Positions 46,701 through 55,291 are shown, counted from the first letter of the stretch. The stretch: 64,000 bases of DNA from Mycobacterium ahvazicum (GCF_900176255.2 NZ_FXEG02000003.1:62001-126000), one strand, 5' to 3'. The notes: generated from the sequence alone by a model not told the origin. Numbers and translations are program-made.

Positions 46701-47268
46701 ATTCCCTTGCCAGGTCCAGGTATTCGGCGCTGACTGCGACGATCGTCGGTTCGCATTCCTCGATGATCGGGCGCAGCCGGGCCACCGAGGCGTTGTGTTG
46801 CAGCGGCACGGTCACCAAGCCGAGGTAGGCGCAGACCAGGTCGATGACCAGATAGTCAGCGCTGGAGAATCCGATCGTCGCCACGACATCGCCTGAGCCG
46901 ATCGGGTTCTCGGGGTCGTTGTGCCAGTCGGTGGCGATCGCGCGCACCCGGTCCCACAATTCGCGGTAGCTGATGGTCTCGAAGCGTGGTTGCAACCGGA
47001 TCGACGTGCGGCCGTTGGCGTCGGTCACCAACGCGCGAGCACGCTCCCCGAGCGCGGGACGATCGGCGTAGCCCCCGACGATCGTCGCGATGACCTCGGT
47101 GAGCCGTAGGCCCGGCGTGCAGGCCGCCTCGATTACCTCGGGAAGCGGCACGGCCGCCGGGAATTGCGGTTCGGTGTCGAACAATTCAGCCACCCGCCGG
47201 GCCAGCTGCTCGTCTCGGTCATCACCCGTCCCGGTCAAGGTTGTGTCACGCAGCGATCCGCTTGTCAT
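43720..47268 (-). CDS. car: Carboxylic acid reductase (FadD9 type)
   Basis: A 1182-residue enzyme that turns carboxylic acids into aldehydes with ATP and NADPH. The adenylation domain (about 1-640) has IMYTSGSTGTPKGAMYTE and a core near GYGLTETG. The carrier domain has GGDSLSAL, whose Ser695 takes phosphopantetheine. The C-terminal reductase domain (about 780-1182) has the Rossmann motif TGANGWLGRFL and YANSKWAGEVLL with the Tyr/Lys pair. A phosphopantetheinyl transferase is needed from elsewhere. ATG at 47268 has AAGGAC upstream. Length and order match M. tuberculosis FadD9 and Nocardia CAR. It is in an operon-like run with an old yellow enzyme upstream and a luciferase-like enzyme downstream. 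Confidence 0.95.
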   Translation of the reverse strand: MTSGSLRDTTLTGTGDDRDEQLARRVAELFDTEPQFPAAVPLPEVIEAACTPGLRLTEVIATIVGGYADRPALGERARALVTDANGRTSIRLQPRFETISYRELWDRVRAIATDWHNDPENPIGSGDVVATIGFSSADYLVIDLVCAYLGLVTVPLQHNASVARLRPIIEECEPTIVAVSAEYLDLARESVLTSASLRQLIVFDYHAGVDEQRENLEQTRVRLQGSGTHVVVTTIDDVVERGSQLPAVAPITDGGDDRLAMIMYTSGSTGTPKGAMYTEATVTKVWTSGSFLTSGLPVFNVNFMPLNHLGGRLPLASAFIAGGTNYFVPESDLSTLFEDWALVRPTELGVVPRVVEMLYQHYRGAVDRGIAEGADPATAERDAATEMRESVLGGRVLGGFVGSAPLAPEMKAFLDGVLGTHILDGYGLTETGILTRDGVISRKRVVDYKLIDVPELGYFLTDRPYPRGELLVKTDMMTPGYYKRPEITGQVFDEDGFYKTGDVMAEVGPDRLVYVDRRNNVLKLAQGEFVAVTNLESIYAGAPLVRQIFVYGNSERPSLLAVIVPTPEALTEYGNSPALKTAVHQSLRQTAASAQLQSYELPVDFILETKPFTTENGLLSGLGKQLRPRLKERYGEQLERLYTEIAAAQVDDIRILRESAADRPVVETLAGACRALLGATSANSEAHFTDLGGDSLSALTFSHLLDEIFRVEVPVAVITSPANTIAKIADYIDAQRGAGIRRPIFSTVHGQGSTAISAADLTLDKFIDARALSTAASLPHAAGAADTVLLTGANGWLGRFLTLEWLERLAERGGKLITIVRGRDDDEARARLESAFDSGDPELLSRFRELAAMHLEVHAGDVADHNLGLDPATWRQLADTVDLIVHPAALVNHVLPYAQLFGPNVVGTAELIRLAITTRIKPVTYLSTIAVAMTVPPGEFQEDGDIRQVSPTRALNDDYANGYANSKWAGEVLLREANELCGLPVAVFRSDMILAHTRYRGQLNVPDMFTRLIFSLLVTGIAPHSFYECDGIGGRARAHYDGLPVDFIAEAITTIGSGVTGDYRSFDVMNPYDDGVSLDVFVDWLIRAGHRIQRIADYDEWLSRFQTALTGLPERQRQRSVLPLLHAFGKPEKAIRGAAAPTAVFHAAVRAADIGPDKDIPHISAELIDKYAEDLRQLSLIG

Positions 47269-47361
47269 CGTGTGTCCTTCCGTCTTTATTTCTTCTTCGA
47301 AGCCGGCCACCACCCGGATGATTGGGGTATTGCGCCCAGTGAGTGTGAGTTCGGTTACGCG

Positions 47362-48471
47362 TCACGACATCGACGGGTAATCGGTATAGCCCAATGCGCC
47401 GCCGGTGTAGAGGAATTCCATCCGGGGCGCGTTGAGTTGGCTGCCGTAGGTCCATCGCCGCACCAGATCCGGATTCGCCAGAAACGCACTGTCGATGGTG
47501 ACGGCGTCTGCGGTACCGGTCGTGACGACGTCGACGGCTCGCTCGCGGGTGGTCGTCGTCTGGAACCTGCGATTGAGCAGCAGACGGTCTGGCCAGCGGC
47601 GACGCAGCCACGAGTAGATCGGCCGTTCGGGTGGGACTCGTGCGTGCAGATATGCCAACCCCAGTTCGCGGGCGTGCTTGGCGAGGATCAGGTGCGCCTC
47701 GAGGTCCGGTTCGTGAATGTCGTTCTCCGGATTGCCCGGCGAGATGCGCAGCCCCAGCCGGTCGGGACCGATCGCGTCGGCGACCGCGGCGATGACCTCG
47801 CTCGGAAGCCGTGCCCGAGCCTGAGCGGAGCCGCCATAGGGGTCGCGTCGATAGTTCGCGTCGTAGGTGAGAAATTGACTCAACAGGTATCCGTCGGCGG
47901 CGTCGATCTCGACACCGTCGGCGCCGGCGGCGCGGGCACGGCACGCGGCGGACACGAAAACTGCTACGGTGCAATCTATTTCGTGAGCAGTGAGTTGGTG
48001 TGGTACAACGAAGGGTTTTTTGCCGACGGCGGTGTGCACCGTGCCGTTGGGTCTGATCCCCGACGGCGCCACGGGCCGTCGACCGCCCAGGATAGCGGGA
48101 TGTGAGATCCGGCCAGAGTGCATGATTTGCATCACAATTCGGCCACCCGCCGCGTGGACCGCTTCGGCGACGCGCGCCCATCCGTCAAGTTGTGCGTCGG
48201 TGTGCAGACCGGGCTGGTTGGGGTACGCCCGCCCACGCGCCGAAGCGAAGGTGCCTTCGGAAATGATCAGACCCGAACTCGCCCGCTGCGCATAGTAATC
48301 GGCCATCAGCTGGGTGGGCACTCCGTCGTCGTCGGCGCGGGTGCGGGTGATGGGCGCCATCAGAATCCGGTTCGGAGCGTACAACGCGCCCAATTGAATT
48401 GGGGCTAGCAAAGGATGGCCCGGGCACAGCAGCCGCGTGGGTAGTGCGCGAGCGGCGAATCTTCGAGCCAC
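47362..48471 (-). CDS. Old yellow enzyme-family flavin oxidoreductase with altered active site
   Basis: A 369-residue FMN TIM-barrel protein of the OYE family (PIQLGALYAPNRILMAPITR at the start; YRRDPYGGSAQARARLPSEV later). In active enoate reductases a His-x-x-Asn or His-x-x-His pair holds the substrate carbonyl (EIHxANGYLL). Here the motif reads EIDAADGYLLSQF, so both ligands are Asp (190 and 193). It may have a different substrate or another reaction. The GTG at 48471 is fixed by AAAGGAG. It lies upstream of the carboxylic acid reductase with 93 bases between, and behind a perfect palindrome at 48581-48596. Confidence 0.9.
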   Translation of the reverse strand: MARRFAARALPTRLLCPGHPLLAPIQLGALYAPNRILMAPITRTRADDDGVPTQLMADYYAQRASSGLIISEGTFASARGRAYPNQPGLHTDAQLDGWARVAEAVHAAGGRIVMQIMHSGRISHPAILGGRRPVAPSGIRPNGTVHTAVGKKPFVVPHQLTAHEIDCTVAVFVSAACRARAAGADGVEIDAADGYLLSQFLTYDANYRRDPYGGSAQARARLPSEVIAAVADAIGPDRLGLRISPGNPENDIHEPDLEAHLILAKHARELGLAYLHARVPPERPIYSWLRRRWPDRLLLNRRFQTTTTRERAVDVVTTGTADAVTIDSAFLANPDLVRRWTYGSQLNAPRMEFLYTGGALGYTDYPSMS

Positions 48472-48544
48472 GGTTGTCCGCTCCTTTCGTCCGGGGAGTT
48501 GACCGCCACAACACCGCACCTGCGAACTGCCCGTTGTTCGTGCG

Positions 48545-48561
48545 GACACCTCCATGGTGTC
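48545..48561. promoter_or_regulatory. Dyad GACACC-5-GGTGTC
   Basis: Perfect 6-base arms in the region upstream of the old yellow enzyme gene, 20 bases from a larger palindrome with the related half-site GGACAC. Two similar dyads suggest a pair of regulator sites. Confidence 0.4.
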
Positions 48562-48580
48562 GGTGCGATACCGTCGCCGC

Positions 48581-48596
48581 TAGGACACGTGTCCTA
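48581..48596. promoter_or_regulatory. Perfect 16-bp palindrome upstream of the OYE-CAR operon
   Basis: TAGGACACGTGTCCTA reads the same on both strands. It is about 110 bases upstream of the old yellow enzyme start and is a strong operator candidate. No regulator gene is directly adjacent; the nearest is PadR at 49701. Confidence 0.55.
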
Positions 48597-48636
48597 CCGC
48601 ATGCGAGGCGTGGACTCCCACAGCGAGCGAACGCAG

Positions 48637-49557
48637 CTAACGGACGTTCGGCTTGATCTCCTCGATCACCCACTGCGCGTAGTCGAGATATTCGTCGACG
48701 CCGCGTACCGCCGGAACGGGAACGGCGCTGACCGTCACGCCCTGCTCGGCAAACCAGTTCAGCCTGTCGATGATCTGCTCGGCGCTCATACCCGGCCGGT
48801 CGCGGATCCCCTTTCGGACAACGTGTCCCTCGCCGACCCGATTGGTGCCCATCCCGTGCATCACGTCGAACGGCCGACCGTCGTAGCACGGCTGGGATTT
48901 GATGTAGTCCACCTTCTCGGCAATGTGTTCGGGCGGCGTCAGAAACGCCCACCAACCCGAGGCATGCCGGGCCGCCCGCCGCAGAGCCGCGTCGGCGTCA
49001 CCGCCTATCCAAATCGGAAGATGTGGTTTCTGAACGGGTTTCGGCTCGAACACGACGTTGTCGAAGGATACGTAACGACCCTCGAATTGCGGTGTGTCGC
49101 TGGTCCACAATTCGACGATCGCGGCGAGGTATTCGTCGGCGATGCGGCCCCGCTCGTGAAACGGCACCCCGAGCAGTTCGAACTCCCGTGCCAGCCAACC
49201 GACTCCGAAGGTCACCATCATCCGGCCCCCACTCATCCAGTCGGCGGTGGCCAACGCCTTGGCCAGGACGATCGGATGCTGCAGCGGCAAGATCGTGACA
49301 CAGGAATTGATGGCGATGCGTTCGGTGGCGCCGGCGACATGGGCTTGGGCGACCGTTGAGTGCAGATAGTGCGGCCCGGACAATTCGACATGCTCGACCG
49401 GAATGACGAGGTGTTCCGGAAAAGCGATCATGTCGTAGCCCCAGCGGTCGGCGCATTTTGCCATTCGGGTCTGATCGGGCCCGGTGACCTCTGGTTCCCA
49501 CGGCTGCATCGTGGCCTTGAGCCGGAGCATATGCGGAAGCGGGAAGACGAATTTCAC
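48637..49557 (-). CDS. LLM-class F420-dependent oxidoreductase
   Basis: A 306-residue luciferase-like protein. Seen are ATERIAINSCVTILPLQHP, MSGGRMMVTFGVGWLAREFE, which is typical of the mycobacterial F420-dependent subgroup, and LPIWIGGDADAALRRAARH. The GTG at 49557 has AAAGGAG 9 bases upstream. It is divergent from a PadR regulator gene (143-base gap), which is a common arrangement for a repressor and its target. Substrate unknown. Confidence 0.88.
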   Translation of the reverse strand: MKFVFPLPHMLRLKATMQPWEPEVTGPDQTRMAKCADRWGYDMIAFPEHLVIPVEHVELSGPHYLHSTVAQAHVAGATERIAINSCVTILPLQHPIVLAKALATADWMSGGRMMVTFGVGWLAREFELLGVPFHERGRIADEYLAAIVELWTSDTPQFEGRYVSFDNVVFEPKPVQKPHLPIWIGGDADAALRRAARHASGWWAFLTPPEHIAEKVDYIKSQPCYDGRPFDVMHGMGTNRVGEGHVVRKGIRDRPGMSAEQIIDRLNWFAEQGVTVSAVPVPAVRGVDEYLDYAQWVIEEIKPNVR

Positions 49558-49700
49558 GCGGGAACTCCTTTTCGAATGCTGCCCACCACGAAATCAAAGC
49601 TCACCCGGCCGCCGTCGTCATCCAAAACCGGAAACCTAGCGTGTCCCGGCCAGCGGTCAGTGTCGCGCGATCACGGGTGCGGAGTTGTTAACCTGGCCAC

Positions 49701-50378
49701 GTGGCGCGGACCAGCGAAGAGCCGGTGAAAGGGTCGCTTGCGGCGACCAGCTGGGCGCTGCTGGGCATGCTCTCCTACGAAGAGGAAGTTTCGGGTTACG
49801 ACCTGAAGAAGTGGATCGACTGGAGTGTCGACCTCTACTATTGGAGCCCGTCGTACAGCCAGATCTACACCGAGCTGAAGAAGCTGGAGGGCCTGGGCCT
49901 GGCGACGTCTCGCGTCGAGCACGACGAGGGCACCCGCAGCCGGCGGCTCTACAAGATCACCAAGGCTGGAATGGCGGCGGTTACCGAGTGGGCCACTGAC
50001 GCACCGGTGGACCCCCCGGTGCTCAAACACAGCGTGCTGATGCGCATGACGCTGGGGCATTTGAGTAACCCGAGCCGGCTCAAGGAGCTGCTGCAGGACT
50101 ACGTGGCCTACACCGAGGCCTGCCATCGCAAGGCGGTCGAGGACGCCGAGGGCGCCGAAGCCGAACCCGCGTGGGCTTACTCGGTGATCGCGTTGCGCTG
50201 GGCGGCCAAGTACTACGCCGCCGAGCGCGAGTTCGCCCTGGAGATGATGAAGGACATCGACGAGGCCGACCGCATACTGCAGACGGCGCCGAAGGGTAGT
50301 TCGGGCAAACCGCGGACCACGCCAGGTTCCTGGCGCGAGGTCGAAAAACAGGTCCAGGCCAAGCGCGAAGCCGACTAA
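49701..50378 (+). CDS. PadR family transcriptional regulator
   Basis: A 225-residue PadR-type regulator: winged-helix N-terminus (ALLGMLSYEEEVSGYDLKK, SYSQIYTELKKLEGLGL, RRLYKITKAG) and an all-helical C-terminal dimerisation domain of the Vir-like/PadR-s2 type. GTG start at 49701. Divergent from a luciferase-like oxidoreductase and convergent with a KstD-like flavoprotein gene, overlapping its end by 4 bases. It probably represses the divergent gene and itself when no aromatic or related ligand is bound; the ligand is unknown. Confidence 0.92.
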   Translation: MARTSEEPVKGSLAATSWALLGMLSYEEEVSGYDLKKWIDWSVDLYYWSPSYSQIYTELKKLEGLGLATSRVEHDEGTRSRRLYKITKAGMAAVTEWATDAPVDPPVLKHSVLMRMTLGHLSNPSRLKELLQDYVAYTEACHRKAVEDAEGAEAEPAWAYSVIALRWAAKYYAAEREFALEMMKDIDEADRILQTAPKGSSGKPRTTPGSWREVEKQVQAKREAD

Positions 50379-52077
50379 TCGGCGCCGGCCGCGTCCCGCG
50401 CGGCGATGTAGCCGTAGACAAGTCCCTGCGCGATCGTGGCACCCGCACCCGGATACGTAGTGCCGAACGCGTTGGCAGCGGTATTGCCGATTGCGTAGAG
50501 CCCGTTGATCACGGCGCCGTCCTCACGCAGCACCCGCGCCCGGTGGTCGGCTGTCAATCCGCCGCAGGTGCCCAGGTCGCTGAGCACCATCTTCACGGCG
50601 TAGAACGGGCCCTTGGTCAACGCTCGCAGGTTGGGGTTCGGCGATATCGTCGGGTCGCCATAATAGCGATCGTAGGCACTGCGACCCCGCGCGAAGTCGG
50701 GATCGACACCGGCGGCGGCGTTTTCGTTGAAGCGGGTGACCGTCGTGGTGAACTCCGGAACCGGCACGCCGATCCGGGCGCCGAGTTCGGCGAAGTCGTC
50801 GGCGCGGACCGCGATGCCGGCGTCGTACCACCTCTGCGGGATACGCATCCGCGGAAAGAGTTGGGCGCCAAAGACATAGCTGTTGCGGTATTGCTGGTCG
50901 AAAACGATCCACATCGATTCCACCGGACTGCCCGCGCGTTCCAACTCCAGCAGCCGTTGGCCGAAGGTCATGTAATCGAGGACTCGTTGGCGAAGCGGCT
51001 CCCATGCTGGTTGACGATCAGGCTGCCCGGTAGCGACCGTTCGGCCAGCATCACGGCGGGCGCCTCGCCGGGCAGCGGCGCGACGGCGGGGAACCACCAT
51101 GCCTGGTCCATCAGATCGATGCCAGCGCCGAGTTCCTGCCCCGCGCGAATACCGTCGCCGGTGTTGGCCGCCGCACCCAGACTCAGGTTGGCGCCCAACG
51201 ATTCCGACTGGAATTTCCAGCGCATGTCCATGCTGTGATCGAAACCGCCGGTGGCCAGCACGACGCCGTGCCGAGCCGTGATCGACACCTCACGGCCGCC
51301 GTGCACCACGATCGCGCCGCGGACCCGATGACCGTCGACGTCTAGACGCAACAGGCTGGTGTCGGTCCATACCGGGATGCCGGCGCGCAACACGCCCGCG
51401 AACATGCCCGCCGCCAAACCCTGACCGCCGGCGGCGTAGCGCCGGCCCAGCATCAGGCCGCCCACTCCTTGCCCAATTCGCTTGGCGAACGTCGGAATTC
51501 CCTTGCGCGGCACTCGTGCCACCAGATTCATCCAGCGGTAATCGGCGCCCGTCGTCGGGACCGGGACGCTCACCTCCATCAAGCCCGGTTCCAGGCGGGT
51601 GCGGTAGGCGCCGAGAAGCGACGTGTCGAACGGATGGCACTCGCAGGTGCGTCCCGTCGCGCTGCCGCCGGGTTCCTCGGGGTGGTAATCGGAGTAGTCG
51701 CGCGCCCAGAAGAATCGCAGGGGAGTGGTTCGTCGCAACATGTCGACCATCGCGCTCACGTGCGTCACAAATCCCGTCGAGCGCTGCCGGGGCGCCGAAT
51801 CCGCAACCACCGCGTCCAGGTAGGTCGTGGCGTGCTCTTGCGTATCGCCGGCACCCGCTTCGGCCAGCACCGGACCCACGGGCAACCACAGTGCGCCGCC
51901 GGACCGCGCGGTCGAGCCCCCGACGTGCGACGCCTTCTCGACGACCAGCACCGACAACCCGAGTTCGTGGGCGGCCAGCGCCGCGGCCATCCCGGTGCCC
52001 GAGCCCACGACCAGCAAGTCGGCGCTCGTGTCGGCCACAGGAAGTCCAGCGGGGATGGTCGCGCTGTGTGCTGTCAC
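50375..52077 (-). pseudogene. KstD-like FAD dehydrogenase interrupted by a frameshift
   Basis: Two frames join to make one flavoprotein of about 565 residues. The first (GTG 52077) has the FAD motif LLVVGSGTGMAAALAAHELG, then GGSTARSGGALWLP and GVVLATGGFDHS, and ends ...GSRFANESSIT. The second frame continues with DYMTFGQRLLELERAGSP and closes with TTYPGAGATIAQGLVYGYIAA, the C-terminal FAD signature of 3-ketosteroid delta-1-dehydrogenase relatives. Loss of one base near 50978-50985 explains the break. If intact it would introduce a double bond in a steroid-like ring. Divergent from the Rieske oxygenase gene (95-base gap). Confidence 0.87.
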
Positions 52078-52172
52078 CCGAGAACGGTATTTCGCGCCGC
52101 CCAGGCAGCGGAATGGTCGTCCTGATGAGTGGAACAGCCAAGTCCAAAAGGGTCTATTCGCGGAGTTAAATC

Positions 52173-53306
52173 GTGCCTATGCATGACACCGACGACATTC
52201 GGCTCATTGAGGCCCAGGCCGCACCGACGCGGTTTGCCCGCGGCTGGCATTGTCTGGGGTTGATCAGAGATTTCGGTGACGGCAAGCCACACGCGGTCAA
52301 CGCGTTCGGCCAGAAGCTTGTCGTCTTCCGAAGCGGGGACGGCAAAATCAACGTCCTGGACAGCTACTGCCGGCACATGGGCGGCGACCTGTCCCAGGGC
52401 GAGGTGAAGGGCGACGAGATCGCCTGCCCGTTCCACGACTGGCGCTGGGGCGGTGACGGACGATGCAAGATGGTCCCGTACGCCCGACGTGCGCCCCGGC
52501 TGGCCCGCACGGCGACCTGGACGACGCTGGAGCAGGACGGCATGTTGTTCGTCTGGAACGATCCGGAACGCAAACCACCGCCGCCAGAGGTGACGATCCC
52601 GCGCATCGAGGGTGCCACCAGCGACGAATGGACCGACTGGCACTGGTACACCACGGTCGTCGCTACCAGCAACTGCCGTGAAATCATCGACAACGTCGTG
52701 GATATGGCGCACTTCTACTACATCCACGGTGCATTGCCGACCTACTTCAAGAACATCTTCGAGGGTCACGTCGCGACGCAGTACATGAACGGCGAGGGTC
52801 GCCCCGACATGGGTGGCACCGAAGGTGCTCGGATGCTCGGCAACACGTCGGTGGCGTCGTATTACGGTCCGTCCTTCATGATCGACGACCTGACCTATCA
52901 CTACGAATATGGTGACGCGCAATCCGTGCTGATCAATTGCCACTATCCGATCGACTCGAATTCCTTTGTGCTGCAGTACGGCATAATCGTCAAGAAGTCC
53001 GAAGCGCTGCCCGGAGACCCAGTCCAGACCGCGATTCAGCTCGGCGATTACGTCAAGCTGGGTTTCGAACAGGACGTCGAGATCTGGCGGCACAAGGCGC
53101 GCATCGACAATCCGCTCCTGGTCGAGGAGGACGGCCCGGTTTATCAGCTGCGGCGCTGGTACGAGCAGTTCTACGTCGACGTCGCCGATGTCGAGCCGGA
53201 GATGGTGGACCGCTTCGAGTTCGAGCTCGACACCACTCGGCCGTACGAGGCGTGGATGAAAGAGGTCGAGGCGAACATGGCGGCTCAGGGTTCGGTATGT
53301 GGTTGA
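52173..53306 (+). CDS. kshA: Rieske oxygenase, KshA-like (3-ketosteroid 9-alpha-hydroxylase oxygenase component)
   Basis: A 377-residue terminal oxygenase. The Rieske [2Fe-2S] ligands are Cys66, His68, Cys85 and His88 (CRHMGG, CPFHDW). The mononuclear iron site is N174VVDMAH180FYYIH185 with a later acidic ligand. Length and motifs match KshA, which hydroxylates ring B of 3-ketosteroids with reductase KshB; no KshB is in the window. A GCGGAG site fits the GTG at 52173. Beside two KstD-like genes, this suggests 9-alpha-hydroxylation plus delta-1 dehydrogenation, the step pair that opens the steroid nucleus. Confidence 0.92.
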   Translation: MPMHDTDDIRLIEAQAAPTRFARGWHCLGLIRDFGDGKPHAVNAFGQKLVVFRSGDGKINVLDSYCRHMGGDLSQGEVKGDEIACPFHDWRWGGDGRCKMVPYARRAPRLARTATWTTLEQDGMLFVWNDPERKPPPPEVTIPRIEGATSDEWTDWHWYTTVVATSNCREIIDNVVDMAHFYYIHGALPTYFKNIFEGHVATQYMNGEGRPDMGGTEGARMLGNTSVASYYGPSFMIDDLTYHYEYGDAQSVLINCHYPIDSNSFVLQYGIIVKKSEALPGDPVQTAIQLGDYVKLGFEQDVEIWRHKARIDNPLLVEEDGPVYQLRRWYEQFYVDVADVEPEMVDRFEFELDTTRPYEAWMKEVEANMAAQGSVCG

Positions 53307-53644
53307 ATTCGCCGGTGCAGATGGATAATCGGCTCGACGAGATGCCGATGCTGCCCGTGGCATGCGGTAACTGCGGCGCGCAGGTGCTGGTCCGCAAGAG
53401 CACCTGGAATCAGACCAGCGTGCAGTGGGACGCCGATGCGACCCGGCGCTGCGCGCAGCGGGCCGAAGCGGTGTCGGCGCACGCCAATCGCGGGGTGTTC
53501 CTGGTGTGTTCGGCGCTGCGCGAGTCGATCCTGGATGCGGTGCGCCAGGGGGAGCTGGCTATCGTCGACGAGACGGAGGGCTCTGCGCCGCAAGCACATT
53601 GGCTCGTCCCGCCATCGCCGCCCCGACATACTCCGGTTCGGTGA
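53297..53644 (+). CDS. Small C-x-x-C protein following the Rieske oxygenase
   Basis: A 115-residue protein overlapping the end of the oxygenase gene by 10 bases, so it is likely coupled to it. Cys residues occur in ACGNCGAQV, TRRCAQ and VCSALRES. A C-x-x-C knuckle followed by KSTWNQTSVQWDADA suggests a small metal-binding or ferredoxin-like partner, but I cannot name the family. The last ~28 codons overlap the convergent SDR gene by 86 bases, and the terminal sequence (PPSPPRHTPVR) looks like read-through extension. Confidence 0.65.
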   Translation: MWLNSPVQMDNRLDEMPMLPVACGNCGAQVLVRKSTWNQTSVQWDADATRRCAQRAEAVSAHANRGVFLVCSALRESILDAVRQGELAIVDETEGSAPQAHWLVPPSPPRHTPVR

Positions 53645-54389
53645 GCAGGTAGAAGCGGCCTTCGGCGGCCTGCTCGAAGATCGCCGCCGCGGCCGTTTCC
53701 GCATCCATCGCAGCGGCTTTGACGTCGAGCATCGCCGCGCGCTGCGCCTCGGCAACGTCACCGTCCCCGTGCGAGTCGACACCGCCGGCCGACTCGAAGA
53801 TGTTGGATTTCACCGCACCCGGCAGCACCGCTTGTACGTGAATGTGGTGACCGTGCCCGGCCGACTCCACATCCAGATACAGGCATTCGGTCAACGCCAG
53901 CACCGCGTGCTTGCTCACGATGTAGGGCGCCTGCAACGCAATTGCCACTACGGCGCCGACCGAGGACAGGTTCCACACCCAGGCGGGCTCGTCGGTGGCC
54001 ATCATCATGGGCAGAAAGGCTCGCACACCGTGGAATACGCCGCTGATGTTGATGTCGACGACCCGCCGCCAGTTGGCCACCGGTGTGTCCCACAGATAGC
54101 CGAACTGTCCCACGCCGGCGTTGTTGACTAGCAGCCGGACGGCCCCGATATCGCGGTAGGTGCGCTCGGCAAGCTGCTGCATGACGTCCGGGTCACGCAC
54201 GTCGCACACCACGCCGACCGCGGATCCACCTGTGGCGCAGAGCTGTTCGCGCAGGACCGCGATGGCGTCGGCATCGATGTCGGCCAGCACCACCGTCATT
54301 CCCAGCGTGACCGCGTGGCGGGCCAGGCCCGCACCGATGCCCGAGCCGGCTCCGGTGATGACCGCGACGCCGCCCGCGAACGGATTCAC
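53559..54389 (-). CDS. SDR family oxidoreductase
   Basis: A 276-residue classical SDR with TGAGSGIG (12-19), NNAG (89-92), Ser142/143 and Y156-I-V-S-K160. The C-terminus (RFYLLTEPEYVGAAMAGRA) is typical of SDRs annotated with steroid or hydroxyacyl substrates, but the substrate is not known. It starts on an ATGA overlap with the IclR gene, so it is co-translated with that regulator. Its last 86 bases overlap the convergent small protein gene. Confidence 0.9.
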   Translation of the reverse strand: MNPFAGGVAVITGAGSGIGAGLARHAVTLGMTVVLADIDADAIAVLREQLCATGGSAVGVVCDVRDPDVMQQLAERTYRDIGAVRLLVNNAGVGQFGYLWDTPVANWRRVVDINISGVFHGVRAFLPMMMATDEPAWVWNLSSVGAVVAIALQAPYIVSKHAVLALTECLYLDVESAGHGHHIHVQAVLPGAVKSNIFESAGGVDSHGDGDVAEAQRAAMLDVKAAAMDAETAAAAIFEQAAEGRFYLLTEPEYVGAAMAGRANVLAAQSPPSRRR

Positions 54390-55231
54390 GCGTACTGCAA
54401 CGCGGGTGCGGGACCGCGACGCTGGGGGAGCAGCGGGCGCCGCGGCTGCAGGGCGGGTGTCACCCTTGGGCGCCCAAGCGGACCGTCCTCGGCATTGCGC
54501 CAGATGCCCATCGCCGTCATGCGCCCCGGCGCCGTCAGTCGCTGATCGAACATCATCCGGCTCATCGGGCCGCAGACCGACACCGCCGCAACAGCCTCAC
54601 CGGCCTCACCGATAGGCGCTGCGACACAACCGAATCCGAGCAACGATTCCTCGCGCTCGAACGCCACGCCGTGCGCGCGCACCCTGGCCAATTCGGCGGC
54701 CAGCTGCGAACCGGTGGAGACCGAGTACTTGGTCTTGCGGACCTGAAGATCGACCTGGGCCTCCTCGTCGTGGTAGGCCAGGATCGCCTTTCCGACGGCC
54801 GTGCAATGTGCGGGCTGCCGGCCGCCGACCCGGGTGGGGATCGCGTCGGCCATGCGGTCGCCGACCTTGTCGAGGTACACCACGTCCGGCCCGTCCAGCA
54901 CCGCCAGGTGTGCGACCAGTCCGGTGGCGCGGTGCAATTCGCCGAGCAGCGGGCCGGCCGCGCGCACCAGCCGGTCCTGGTGCACGGCCAGCGAGCCGAG
55001 TTCCACCAGGCGCATGCCGAGCTCGTAGTCGCGACCGCTGCGGCGCAACCAACGCAGCTGCACCAGGCGTTCGAGCATCCGGTGCGCCGAGGAACGCGGC
55101 AGCCCGGTGCGCCGCACGATCTGGGCCAGCGTCAGTCGTCCCGGCCCGTCGAATGCGTCGAGGACGAGCGAAATGCGGTCGATCACGGCCGTGGGGGCAG
55201 TGGCGTCGAGGGTCTTCGGCGTCCCGGTCAT
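54386..55231 (-). CDS. IclR family transcriptional regulator
   Basis: A 281-residue IclR-type regulator. N-terminal winged helix (RLTLAQIVRRTGLPRSSAHRML) and C-terminal effector domain (HCTAVGKAILAYHDEE, GVAFEREESLLGFGCVAAPIG) with a longer, Pro/Arg-rich tail than usual. Coupled to the downstream SDR by ATGA. Two dyads lie upstream (55269-55281 and 55292-55305); the second recurs before the hsaA-like gene, so this protein is the likely regulator of the ring-degradation genes 55405-61382. The effector would be a pathway intermediate. Confidence 0.92.
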   Translation of the reverse strand: MTGTPKTLDATAPTAVIDRISLVLDAFDGPGRLTLAQIVRRTGLPRSSAHRMLERLVQLRWLRRSGRDYELGMRLVELGSLAVHQDRLVRAAGPLLGELHRATGLVAHLAVLDGPDVVYLDKVGDRMADAIPTRVGGRQPAHCTAVGKAILAYHDEEAQVDLQVRKTKYSVSTGSQLAAELARVRAHGVAFEREESLLGFGCVAAPIGEAGEAVAAVSVCGPMSRMMFDQRLTAPGRMTAMGIWRNAEDGPLGRPRVTPALQPRRPLLPQRRGPAPALQYA

Positions 55232-55268
55232 GGGTCCTCCATGGGCTGCGGTCTATCTGACTGCTATA

Positions 55269-55281
55269 TTCCTATTAGGAA
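55269..55281. promoter_or_regulatory. Dyad TTCCTA-T-TAGGAA upstream of iclR
   Basis: Perfect 6-base arms around one T, 38 bases before the iclR start codon in an AT-rich stretch likely to contain the promoter. Candidate site for autoregulation. Confidence 0.45.
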
Positions 55282-55291
55282 GATATGTCTA

